The notes beneath the pieces are model-generated. The model was given only the letters and a program-made list of their open reading frames with translations, was not told the origin of the DNA and ran no database searches. This document shows, in pieces, positions 12,622-23,765 of a stretch of 64,000 nucleotides of DNA. Numbering within the stretch: the first letter of the stretch is position 1; each line of letters begins with the position of its first letter. The translations under genes and the position numbers were made by a program. Origin of the DNA: Oegoconia quadripuncta (lineage: Eukaryota; Arthropoda; Insecta; Lepidoptera; Autostichidae); assembly GCA_949316235.1 (NCBI GenBank), contig OX438741.1:24270324-24334323 (forward strand). The letters are read 5' to 3'.

Positions 12622-13260
12622 GTCACCTACAGGATGACTCAGATACTCACCGGGCACGGATGCTTCGGTGAGTATCTGAGTCGAATCGGACGGGAGGAGA
12701 CGGCACGATGCCACCACTGCGCGTCCGACTCCGTCCAGCACGCGCTGGAGGACTGCCCGGCGTGGCAGTCCGAGCGTAGAGACCTGGTCGACCGGATCAG
12801 ACGAGATCTGTCCCCGCCAGCATTAGTCGCGGCTATGCTGGCGAACGAGGAGGGTTGGAGGGCAGCGGCCTCCTTCTGCGAGGCAGTCATGCTCTAGAAG
12901 GAGGCCGCAGAGCGGGATCGGAAGAGGGCCGAACCTGCTCGCAGGAGGCGACGTCGGGGGTGCGGCAACACTTGCTAGCCCCCCTGCACGTCACCCGAGG
13001 GTCGCAGGCGGCTACATCTCGGGGCAATGTAGTCGTCGGACGGGCCCGGGAGAGGATAACACCCCTCGGAGCGACCTCCGGGAATCGGTCTCCCCTTGTG
13101 AGGGGGGGCGGGGCGGGGGGTCTGGAGCCGCTTATGCGTTCCCAGGTATTCCCTACTGCCGAAGAAGGTCGCCTCTGGTTTTAGTGGGTAAAAGAAAAAA
13201 AGCAGAAAAAACATTACCCGCCTTCCTGGGATTGTCGGGTAAAAAGAACTGCATTCACGG
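12622..13260 (+). pseudogene. R1-clade LINE: ORF2 C terminus and 3' UTR
   Basis: From 12622 the frame reads VTYRMTQILTGHGCFGEYLS, then CHHCASDSVQHALEDC (a CX2C...HX4C zinc knuckle) and WRAAASFCEAVML. This is the RNase-H-distal tail of R1-type ORF2. A TAG at 12895-12897 interrupts the frame, which then continues KEAAERDRKRAEPARRRRR. The GC-rich 3' UTR with ggttttagtgggtaa runs to about 13260. The 5' end is truncated at about 12615. Confidence 0.85.
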
Positions 13261-13563
13261 CTTTTTGAAAAATCATCATCAATCTATAGGTTTCTTCCGA
13301 CCAAACTCGACATATTTTTCATCCTGTAAATCCTTGCCTTACGCGCCCTACCCAAATTATCTACTAGGTATATGAGTATCTTATTAATTATTTAATCGGT
13401 ATTATGTAACATATCTAAACAGTCTTACGTTTCCGCTGCGGAGGCAGAGCCTCCCCTCAGAGAGGGTACGGGCCATAACCCGATGAAGATTGGTAGCCCA
13501 TGCACATTTTAATGGTCTAACTCTAGTGAATATTACTAGAACCATCTAGAACCCATGTATAAT

Positions 13564-13830
13564 TGAGGACCGGTTTGGTGTAGTGATTAGAAACTGTCTG
13601 CTATAGCAAGAGGTCGCGGGTTCGAATCCCGCTAAGGGCATATGTTTGTATAATGAATACAGACATGTGTTCCCGAGTTATGGATGTTTTTCATTTATAT
13701 ATGTATTTATTTACAAAAAAAATGTATATGTGTAGTTTATCAACCATCTGGTATCCATAACACAAGCCTAGATGCTTACTGTTGACCTAGATGGCGCTGT
13801 GTGTAGTGTAAAGATATTATATTTTATTTT
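13564..13830 (+). mobile_element. tRNA-derived SINE (type 4B)
   Basis: Head with tggtgtagtgattag and box B ggttcgaatcc; ends agatggcgctgtgtgtagtg. Confidence 0.82.
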
Positions 13831-14306
13831 TATTTATAATAGTTTTTGAAAACAAAGCGTCTAATCGCTTGATGCCATCTGTTGGTGGCTCGTGTGTTTC
13901 AATAAAAGCTATTCATAGGTTTGTCATCACGCAAGAAATCGCATCACGCGTCAGAGGCTTTATTTAGTCGCCTTTTGTGATAAGTCGGTGAAAAAGAGAG
14001 ATATGTTATTCATATACGACATTGAAAAGATATTTCTGAAAAAGTCTACCCATTATGCGATTTGGATCGCTTTCTACATATATGGGGTTTTGCAAGGCGA
14101 ATACAGCCTTCTTCATTGGGGTACAATAAACCGAAAATATTTTCAAACATATATTTTTTTGCTATTAAATTTTAGGACCCTGTGCGAGTTATTAGAAAGA
14201 CCAAACTTGTTGCTTAACACCGAAACACAGTCCAGTAAAAAAACGCAATTTTTGTGGTGTAACTTCCTATAATCTTAAAGTTATATAAATAATAATAATA
14301 TAAAGC

Positions 14307-14510
14307 CTGGCTAGCTACCAATATCTTATCTAAATCTGCCGCCAAGCAGCAATGTTAATAGCATTGTTGTGTTCCGGTTGTCAGAGATAAGATAGCCAGT
14401 CCCCCAAATGTGTTGGGGTTTCCGGGTCAATACGCTTCCACCTTCGACCTCATCTTCACTTAACATCAGGTGTGATTGAGGTGAAGAACAAACCCGTTGT
14501 GCATTAAAAA
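14307..14510 (+). mobile_element. SINE-1 copy without head
   Basis: From gcctggctagctacc through tgttccggttgtcagagata to acccgttgtgcattaaaaaa. Confidence 0.85.
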
Positions 14511-15395
14511 AAAGTTCCTGATTTTTTGAAGAAGGATATGGTATCCATTAGTAATAAAATAAAAATGTTTTTTTAACAATTCTGTAGCTTGCTTTAGGTA
14601 AAGTATAGATATTTAGCCATAAAACCTATAATATTAAAATAAAGTTACCACTATGAACTTCATTGCATTGTAGAAAATGCTAAGATCTCCTAAAACAATT
14701 TTCTAAAAAATAAATGAATGGCTACTTTATATTTTCTAAAAATAGTTTATTGAGTTGTGATATTTGCCCTCGGTGAAGATCTTTTTATATTTTTCATAAA
14801 TATAAAGAAGTTATAGATCGATTTTTTTTTAATTAATTACAGGAGTTCTAACTATATTCCGCGGCGACGCAATGAAATTCAAAGTGGTAATTTTAATCAA
14901 AGTGGTAATTTTACGGATTTAAAGATGTTTTATTACTAAATACTTATATTATAACTAAAGCAAGCTAGCGATTTATTCGATTTGATATTTCTAACAAATC
15001 GCTAACTTGCTTTAGATATGTTGAAGATTTTTATTCTATCACTACCAGGAAATCATGACCTTGACAATTCTAGGAAGTTGTGTTTCCTTACGGTGACTCA
15101 AAAATCAAAAAATCAGTACAAATGTTTTTATTTACAAAGAGCGGCAACCGAACGCACGTAAAAAATTTTGCGCTCGATTGCCAAATTTGGTACCACGTAA
15201 GCACGTAAGTCTAATCGATAGACCTTAATCGAGTTACCATAATTACCAAATTTATCGATTGAACGCAAGCGAGCTAAACGGCAAATAATTAGCCATCAAA
15301 CCCAATTTTTTTTTACGTAGTTACAGCTGCAGTATAGTAATCAAAATGATAAATGTAATTAATGTTCACAACTCCAAAGAACCCTCGCGACTGTT
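14511..15395. other. AT-rich intergenic DNA with a hairpin
   Basis: 14957-15016 is a hairpin with 20-bp arms (ctaaagcaagctagcgattt; 19 of 20 pair) and a 21-nt loop. Otherwise nothing. Confidence 0.5.
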
Positions 15396-15399
15396 GAAA

Positions 15400-15800
15400 A
15401 GTTCAACGACCAGTATGATGAAGATGATAGTATCTACATCATCCAGCATCAATTATGGTTTGATAGGAGACGTCATACCAAGGGACCCAAAGCTTCATTT
15501 TTGTGAGTAAACCAGTAAAAACTTCGATCAGGCCTTATTAACAAACCAGCCTTGATCATGTTGAAGTCTCTCAGTGAGACCTACACGGTTTCAGCAAGCT
15601 GTGCTCCTGATTCCAAGGCACGAGTAACTCAACAACTGGGGCATAATGTTGCGGACTTCACAAGACCTGAAGACTGTCCTTCGTCCAGTTCATATCTTAA
15701 TCTCTTGCACTACAAATTGTGGTCAATATCGAGGAGAGGAAGTGACGGGGACCCGCACAAAATGCCGCTACGAGTGTCAAGAAGTGTTTACATCGAATAG
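15400..15800 (+). pseudogene. Decayed mariner-like transposase fragment
   Basis: KARVTQQLGHNVADF followed by EDCPSSSSYLNLLHYKLWSI matches the SAPAHKA...EWPSSSPDLNPLDYKLWS region of Tc1/mariner transposases. The catalytic Asp of PLDYKLW is His here, and frames shift nearby. Confidence 0.7.
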
Positions 15801-16044
15801 TGGCGAAATATCTCGTGGAGACAGTATGTTAAGTGGCCCGATAGATTTAAACACGTATTTTGATATAGGCCATACGCGGCCACTTCGAATAACACATTGG
15901 TAAGAGATAGAAATGTATATATAGAAATTTTATTTTTATTACGTTAATTCCTTTAAAAAAATGAATAATAATTTGCAACAGAATTTATAGCAACAAGGTA
16001 CTAGATATATGTATATTGAATTTAAATATTATATCAATAATTCA

Positions 16045-16245
16045 TCATCCGAGCAGCTAAGGCATGGGACTCCCTTCCGGTCGTCAGTCTTTCCTGAATC
16101 CTACAACCTTGGGCTCTTCAAGAGCAGAGTGAATATGCTTTTACTGGGATCGCGTGCTTCATCTTCGACCACATCGTCACTTTCCATCAGGGGAGATTGT
16201 GGGAAAACGCGAATCCAGTCATTCTTAAAAAAAAAATTAAAAAAA
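16045..16245 (+). pseudogene. Jockey-like LINE ORF2 C-terminal tail
   Basis: Reads FRSSVFPESYNLGLFKSRVN, then SRASSSTTSSLSI and ends near a run of A. Second copy at 19190-19355. Confidence 0.65.
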
Positions 16246-16379
16246 GTGAAAAATATTCCTCTGATTTCTTCTGAGACACTGACACCAATTGTCCATTTTT
16301 AAGTTTTTATGTCAATACTGTTGTTTTCCTTCGGCCGTATAATAAATATCAATAGTAAAGAAAAAAAAAATAAGCTTAC

Positions 16380-16620
16380 CAGAATTTAAAATCCTCTCCG
16401 CATGCTCAGTTATGGTTCACTTAAAATTATTTACACAAACCAACAGCGTAATCAAATTATTCTCAAACAACTTTTTATAACTCAAGTACTTACACTTTTA
16501 TACTAATTTCATACAACTAATTACTGACTGACAACTTACACACTATCATGTTAAAGTTTAAACACTCGACGTTTAGCAACTTTTAAGTAGTTTTAGCCAC
16601 TTTAAGAATTAGTTAGGTTC
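16380..16620 (-). other. Possible non-coding first exon on the minus strand
   Basis: Reading left from the GC-rich island, the sequence ends at CTG then gtaagc (donor at 16379), with a gtcagtcag initiator-like string at about 16530. Composition resembles insect 5' UTRs. No downstream coding exon was found, so this is a weak call. Confidence 0.25.
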
Positions 16621-16800
16621 GCGATGGGAGCAGCATTAGCAGGGCGGTGCGCGGTGGACTAGGCGGGCGGCTGGCCGCTCGAGCGCTAGGGCGGCTATGG
16701 CGGAGCCGCCATCGCCTCGCAACGGCAGGGCGGAAAGCAACAGCGTGGCGCATGCCCACCCACATTTTCCACCCATGGACCACGCGTAAAAGGCCGAAAG
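16618..16800. promoter_or_regulatory. GC-rich island, possible promoter or first coding exon
   Basis: A sharp GC- and CpG-rich patch in AT-rich DNA. On the plus strand an ATG with good context (gctatggcgg, 16697) opens MAEPPSPRNGRAESNSVAHA and reaches a possible donor (cgtaaaagg) near 16787. The reverse direction has the donor noted at 16379. It could instead be a GC-rich repeat. Confidence 0.3.
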
Positions 16801-16981
16801 AAATGACTGACGTCAGTATTTGCTTACTAAGTAGATTTCATGAACTAAATAAAAAGGGGATTATGAAAATTTGTTGTAGTCAATTTACAGAGTCCATATA
16901 CAGAGTGTAGGTACTCGAAAGCATGAGCACATTTATCCTCTTTCACTTTGCCAGGGGCGCCGCGCGGGTATCTTTTATATA

Positions 16982-17227
16982 CAGGGTGAAAATTTAATTC
17001 CTGTAATTCCTGTTTACTGGTGACTTCACTACTGATTACGAACAATGTCACAGTCACATTCAGCCGAAAATTGTTGGACTTCCATGCTAAACGTGGTTTC
17101 AGAATAGTTTACTCTGTAATCGAAAATTTTTTGATCGAATTCGACTATGGTTCCTTGGGGAAAGTTCTTCGTAATCAAGAGTAGCGTCACCACTTAATGG
17201 GAATTACACGAATTCAAATTCATCCTG
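16982..17227. mobile_element. Foldback MITE with TA flanks
   Basis: Left end cagggtgaaaatttaattcc and right end (reversed) caggatgaatttgaattcg continue to pair through most of the 246 bp. TA at 16980-16981 and 17228-17229. Relative at 48517-48730. Confidence 0.8.
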
Positions 17228-17508
17228 TATGTCGTAGGTTAAATTGGCCATTTAGTAGAATGCCTAGGCGCATGGCGCTTCTGCTACCTATTTCTGCTTT
17301 AACCGAAAACTGTGCTGCTAAGAGCTGGTTAGTTATGTGAATATTGCATATTAAGAAAGGCTTTCAGTTCACTGCTTTGCTCGCGGGGGTTGCTTTATCG
17401 CGATTTTTGCCAAGATTCTCCAGGTCTCGGGCAACCTCCTTCCCTGTCAAATATAATACGATTGATTCGAGGGTTCAGTGTGAAAAGGTAAAAAATGGAC
17501 CGACGTAT

Positions 17509-18063
17509 AGTGTTGGTTAAACATCGATAGTCAATCAATTAATCGATAGTATTTCAACTATTGAAACTATAGATTGTCTGTGAAAAGTATCGATAGTGGG
17601 GATAGTTAAGGAGTTTGCTTATGAAACGAAAGTTTTAATTTTTGTTTTCAACGTTTTCATTTGTTTTGTTAGGAAGATTATCATTTATTTACATAGCAAA
17701 TGTGACCGTTAGTATTAGTAGATATTTCGGTGACATTTTTTGGGTGACTTCAAACATTGGCATTGACAACACGGTAATTATAAAACGGGATGATGAGTAA
17801 AAGAGGTAAATTCATACCTTCCGGTTGTCAGAGATAAGATAGCCAGTTCCTCAAATATTTGGGTTTCCGGGTCAGTATGCTTCCACCTTCGGCCTCCTCT
17901 TCACTTAACACAGGTGTGATTTAGGTCAAGTGCTAACCCGTTGTGCATAAAAAAAAACCTTTAAAAGTATCGCAAACTATCGATTAACTATCGGTTTATC
18001 GATGTATTTTTCCTAAACAATCGGTGCTATCGGAATTTCAAACAATCGATGTTAACCAACACT
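17509..18063. mobile_element. MITE-like element with inverted ends, SINE-1 nested
   Basis: Ends agtgttggttaaacatcgat and (reversed) agtgttggttaacatcgat. The interior is rich in tatcgat. SINE-1 (17819-17955, plus) lies inside. Confidence 0.75.
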
Positions 18064-18779
18064 ACCGACGGAGATATAGGCAAAGTTACTTTCGCATTAT
18101 TAGTGTGGATGAGAATAGGATTTTAAATACTCATTTAAACATGCCCCATTTTCATCAACTAATATTTAATCATAACTTATTTAAGTCGTATTCATGTAAT
18201 GTTAACGCTATAATTGTTAGATGTAGTAACTCGTAATTACTTCGCACGTATAGACGCGGCGTTGAAACATTGCGTTGGATCTCTGCTGTCACTGCGACAA
18301 TTATTTGGATAGACAGCTTAGGAAATGAATTATTTCCCTAGTTCATTAATTACCTACTCAAGCTATATACAAACTACTAAACACCACTATAACTCAGCAT
18401 TTAGTAGTGAGAAATACACTTAATTTCCTGGGTTTAGGTCGCACCGTCGGATCTGAAGGACACGCCGAATATCATCAGGAGGGCGATTTTTCAATCGTTC
18501 TCTTTTGAATAATACGAAAGTTAGAGATTCACGTTCGCATTTCCGAAGTTACGTTTTATTCGTGAAATTGACGTTGTGAATAGTAGTTATTGAATTCCGT
18601 TCCATTTTATGGTTGAAACTACAGCTTTTTGTCGTCTGTCATATTCTTATTCAATATTTTGCGTATGTAATGGATAAGATTTGACTTTTTGATGAAACAG
18701 GCACCAGTATTCAAATGGAAAAAAATTGAAAACAAATTCTCACCTGAAATCGTAAGTTTTGAGTGCATCGGTAAACGCT
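18064..18779. other. Intergenic
   Basis: 18250-18290 is a scrap of the 2470 MITE family. Nothing else seen. Confidence 0.45.
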
Positions 18780-19190
18780 CTAAAATTGTAGCTCGCGGGG
18801 GTTGGTCGATTGTTGGCCATTAATGTAGGCTGGCTTAGGCCACCAATGTATTTGTCTTATAATTGTTACCCCACGCTTATATCCGGCACACCTTCTAACT
18901 GAATATACATTGCTTAAGAAATTTCGAGGTTTTCCTTTCCACATCAACCAGCAGCATACCATCAACTCCAACGCGCCGTTGAACACCGATGTAACCATCA
19001 CCCCTATGGAGTCTCCAAGACTCACCGGAATGTGATTACGTATGCGGTGCGCCGCGCCGTAGCAGATGGTAGATGAGCGCCCGGGCAAGCATTTCAGAAG
19101 ACGCAGGAGTATTCAATGAGCTTACCCCAGCGACCATACTGGATCCAGAGCTAGGACATTAGTTGAGAGGGTTTATTCCGTCCGTCCGTA
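18780..19190. repeat. Unassigned, GC-richer segment with a 102-codon minus-strand ORF
   Basis: 18780-19088 is open on the minus strand, but no family is recognised. Plus-strand reading also gives peptide-like stretches broken by stops. Probably an old retroelement piece; I do not call a gene. Confidence 0.3.
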
Positions 19191-19430
19191 ACCTTACAGC
19201 GTCAGTCTGTCCTGAATCCTACAACCTTGGGATCTTCAAGAGCAGGGTGAATAGGCATCTACTGAGATCGCGTGCTTCATCTTCGGCCACATCGTCACTT
19301 CCCATCAGGTGAGATTGTGGTCAAACGCGTATCTAGTTAACCATAAAAAAAAATTACAAAAAAAGTGGCTCAGTGGAGGACACACAGTCACCCAATTTGG
19401 GAGGTCAGGTTCGATCCCCAGGCAGGTATA
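19190..19430 (+). pseudogene. Jockey-like LINE tail followed by a SINE-2 head
   Basis: 19190-19355 repeats 16045-16245 (CPESYNLGIFKSRVNRHLLR, then SRASSSATSSLPIR and a stop). 19368-19430 is a SINE-2 head with box B ggttcgatccccag. Confidence 0.65.
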
Positions 19431-19828
19431 GCTAAAAGCTCATTATACATAATACCTAAATAGCTTTGATGGGGGTTAGTTTCCAGAATTCAAGATTATA
19501 AAAATAACTGGCCGTTTTTATCAATAATTTTAAAATCTCGAATATAACCGTAAATAAAGCTATAATACCAATAAGATGTATTAAACTTTTTGGCTGAACA
19601 TTAAATATTAATCATATTACTAGTGTCGGTTGAAAGCATTTATTTTGTTATTATTGCTATAATTGTTTTAATTGGATCAATTAATTTGCTACGAAATACA
19701 TAATGCTATATTATTGCAAAATGATTTAGTCTTCTATTATAAATAGTATTTCTTTTGTAAGATGAACTTGGATGTTGTTTCAAGCATTAAATTCTTAATA
19801 TTTGGTACACCCAATCACTAATGTTTAA

Positions 19829-20418
19829 CACTTTGCAGGGTGGTAGTACACATAAATTTTTTTGTAGAATGACACTGAAATTTTCCATACAAAATTACAA
19901 CACATCTATAGCCGTACTAGCTATAATCTGTCAAAACTATAATAATTTAAAAAGTTAGTACGGTCATAGCCCGGTGCGGTCATTACCGTACTAATGTTTC
20001 GGTCTTGAGTGTTGCCGGTACGGCCAGACTAGTCTTTTTTGTCATGAATAAATACCTTTTATTTATTATTTATTTACGGCAAGAGCAGCTGTACTAGCAC
20101 ACAACACTGGAATTAAATATGTTGACGTGTTTCTACTGGAACAACCGTAGTACTTAGGCGCACCATAGTAAATACAGCGGCAATAGCCGAGTGTGAGCAA
20201 GATATCCAAACAAACTAACATTTCCCGACTAATATCTAAAGTAGAAAAATGGAGTAGGTTGTGGGTTGACAGTAAATCCTTGTCTTTAATAAATTTATAT
20301 CAACATGGTCCTGTCATACCCTTAGTGGATTTTAACCCTTTATTATTACTTTAATTGCCCTTCTATTGGTTTATTAACCTGATCAACCCCTGGTATAACC
20401 GTACTGTCCTGCAAAGTG
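19829..20418. mobile_element. MITE with aacactttgcagg ends, piggyBac-like target
   Basis: aacactttgcagg at 19827-19839 and its complement cctgcaaagtgtt at 20408-20420. TTAA at the left and TTAT at the right could be a decayed TTAA duplication. Interior non-coding, with repeated gtacgg/cgtac motifs. Confidence 0.6.
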
Positions 20419-20625
20419 TTATGATATCTCTTACCACCCCATTTGGGATAAAGGTCGTGGCGTTATTTATGTACGAGTATGTAAAATATCCAAATCTCGA
20501 GCCCTTTGTCCAGCAGTGAACGTCTTTCGGCTGATATGAACTGAACTGTGTGTTGTATGGGTTTACCTATAGTGAATTTTCGATGTATAAGTAGTAGGTA
20601 TTAGTAAGTTTTTTTTTTATCCACA

Positions 20626-20850
20626 ACGGGTTAGCACTTGACCTCAATCACACCTGATGTTAAGTGAAGGTGAGGCCGAAGGTGGTAGCGTACTGACCCG
20701 GAAACTCCATCTTATTTGGGGGACTGGCTATCTTATCTCTGACAACCGGAACACAACAATGCTATTAACATTGCTGTTTTGATAAGATGGTGGTAGCTAG
20801 CTAGCCAGGCGGACATTTAATATGCCCTACCACCTACCAAACCGAATACT
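20626..20850 (-). mobile_element. SINE-1 copy without head
   Basis: Starts at the tail complement atccacaacgggttagcac and runs through tctgacaaccggaacacaac to gggcattttaaatgtcc-type sequence. Confidence 0.82.
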
Positions 20851-23526
20851 AAATATTAAGTATAGGTATTCGAAAAAATCTAAATAAGAATATGTCGATT
20901 TTATGGATTTAAAATAATATGATTGCGTGATGATATGAACAGCGAATCGATTGTTTTCATTTACTCCTCTTTCTGACTACATCTGTTTATACATGTATGA
21001 GGTAAGTACCTATAGTCAGTATCGAGATTGTATTGCCGGCCAGGGTGGTCAAATATCTTGGCATTCAAGAATAAAATTTCTACATTAAAAATACTTTTAT
21101 ACGTACACAAGCTTTTAATACTCCATCATGGTTATGGCATATTATTTTAGTCAAATCCTGTATGTAAAATTTTGTATTCGTGCTATTAAGCGTTGAGGAG
21201 ATCCCTCTTGGGGAGACAATCTTAGCCGCAGCATCAGGTCACTGCGAAAATTATGTTTAAATATCAAAACTGTCCGTGTATGCGAAAAGTTTATGATCAT
21301 ATAAATGTATTGTCATCAGAACTTAACAAGTATGCAATATTCCAGCAAACCAAATCAAAAATGCTTTATTTTGTAGGTACCTACACAGGGTACACTTAAA
21401 ATACCAGATTTTACATTTTTAAAGCTACTGCTTGTTCAAAGGGCAATTTTCCCCTGAGAAGAACAAGCAAGAAACTAGAGAGGATACTCTTTAAAAAAAA
21501 GGTTTTTATATTACAAAAAGGCATAATAATATTTTATTATTAATTGTGAAATAGCCTGGTTATGCGAACGAGCTGGTTATGTCCATGAATGTTTGTCAAC
21601 TAAATAATCTGATATTTTATAATATGCTTAGGTAAGCTCCTTAGGTAGACAGGAAATGGTCCCAATTTGACTTCCAACTTGAACGGACATAGTTACATGC
21701 GTATTACATACATACATACGAAGAAAGTTAAAAAAAAAAAAAAGTTTATTAACCCCCTAGGCAAAATGTCTGTCTGAGTGTCTGTGGCATTATATAGCCA
21801 AAACAGTGCATCAATTTGAAAAAGGTTTTTATGTTCCAAAGCTGATAGTTTCGAGATAGTCCTTAGCCATGTTTGCTGGAACTCGGTTAGCCGTTTCGAC
21901 AGAGTTGGTGTATTTAACTAGACATTTTCAATGTAAAGTTTTACTTTTATTATCGCTTTTACAGGGCGACAAATCAACATAAAGCAAAGAATAATGGATT
22001 ATAATACAATAACGGTAAGTTTTATTTTTCAAAGTTGCTATTTGGTAGCTAATAAATTGATTATCCTCACTGTAGGTGAACCAAGTTTTCTGATCACAAT
22101 TTTCATTAAAACCTAAAAACCTTTTTACCTTTACCTTCACAAAAAATATACAATCTTCGCATCAATACTTGAAACGATTGCAAAAATACTCCACATATTT
22201 AAACCACCACTGATATTACATAATATAGAAAAAAGTATCATTGTAAACTGGCAATATACTGCCATTTGTCACTAAACAATTTTGTTCTGTAAGAAAAAAA
22301 ATCAATTTAGAAGAGGCTGCCGGAAAGGGTCGAGGAAAATGTATCGTTCCCCGTTTATTACCGGGATTCGTTCGCAACAGCGGAATAAGCCAATATGACT
22401 GAACTCGGAAGTTACAAGTAAAGCTGCGGAAAATAACTAGTATCGTCGGTTTCATGCAAAGTGATATTTAGATAAAATTCAATTCTATACACAACACCAA
22501 ATTACAATAACAAAAGTATACATGAAGTTATAAATTTAAAATTTAGAAAACCCTAGAGAAAGGAAGCGTTTGAAACTTTCCATCAGGTGACCCGCATGCT
22601 CGTTTGCCGCTCTCTCATATAAAAAAAAAAAAAAAAAAAACAAAACAGCTGAACCGATTTTAATAAAATATGTCTTTAAAAACTACCGCTAGAAAACCTG
22701 CTTTTATATAAAAAACCATATCCAAATCGGTTTACCCGTTTAAGAACACTTAACAAACTTATAACACCTCTCTCTTTGCGTCGGGGGTTAAAAAGAAACA
22801 ACAAGGACCCGTACCTACAATTAGTCACCTTATCTATAAAAACGATCTCTTCCATGCAATCTTTGTGTAGGTTGAGTGAGTGGGCGCTTATGTAAGTTCG
22901 TTTTGTTATTATCGTCTAATATTTAAAAATGTTTATTGTCTCTCGTGAGTTTTCGAAATTTTTATTTTACAGTTATATTAAAAAGAAGGTACGAGGAAGG
23001 TATTTCAATTTCTTTAAGATCTGATAATGGAGTACCCAATAGGGACCGGAGCTCTTTATCAGTTGACGGCAAAAGCGCCGAGTTTGAGTTATTTTTACAT
23101 ACTTATTGGAAAAAAAAGGTATATATATTTATCAAGTATATTTTCATAATAAATATAGCAATTCTTAAATGTTTAGCCAGCAACCCTAACAATTATAGCT
23201 CAAGCAGGAAATCGCTGTCAATCTTCCATTCTATTTTTAAGGCGCAGATACGCTTTTGAACGGAATATTTACACTATCAGAGATAGGCGGTGAGTAATGT
23301 CAATTGCGAGTGATTTGCGACTGATTTACCAGTCAGGCATGTAAAGAAGAAAACAGTGTGCAATTTTTAGCTACTGTTTGAATGTGTGCGTAAGATAATA
23401 GTCGTAGCTTTGTTTATATCAAACCTTTATGTGAATTTATTTTTGAGCACAAAGTAAACAGATTCATAATAATGTTGTAGTAGTTTTGATACAATGCACA
23501 AGAAAGTTTAGGTTTCATACAGGATA
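20851..23526. other. Intergenic with small repeats
   Basis: 21350-21500: LINE 3' end as at 49060 (minus). 22621-22640: run of 20 A. 22640-22790: copy of the 58735 repeat. No gene supported. Confidence 0.5.
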
Positions 23527-23765
23527 TGATTAAATGCCTGTTTGGTGTCGTGGTTAAAAACCCGGACTGTCATACTAAAAGGTTGCGCGTTCGAATCCCG
23601 CTAGAGGCTATGATGAATACTGTCCGTATTCTGTATATTATGGATTTACAAAAAAAATATATGTGTAGTATAAGTATACCAACCGTCTGGTATCCAAAAT
23701 ACAAGCCTAGTTGCTTAATGTGATACTAGATGGCGCTGTGTGTATATTTAAGGACATTTATTTAC
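23527..23765 (+). mobile_element. tRNA-derived SINE (type 4B)
   Basis: Head with ggtgtcgtggttaaaa and box B cgttcgaatcccgc; ends agatggcgctgtgtgtat. Confidence 0.8.

Noticed and set aside
12639..12890. Minus-strand ORF of 83 codons over the R1 fragment
   Set aside because: Shadow of the GC-rich plus-strand R1 coding sequence.
18780..19088. 102-codon minus-strand ORF as a gene
   Set aside because: No recognisable family or splice context; likely old repeat. Kept only as an unassigned segment.
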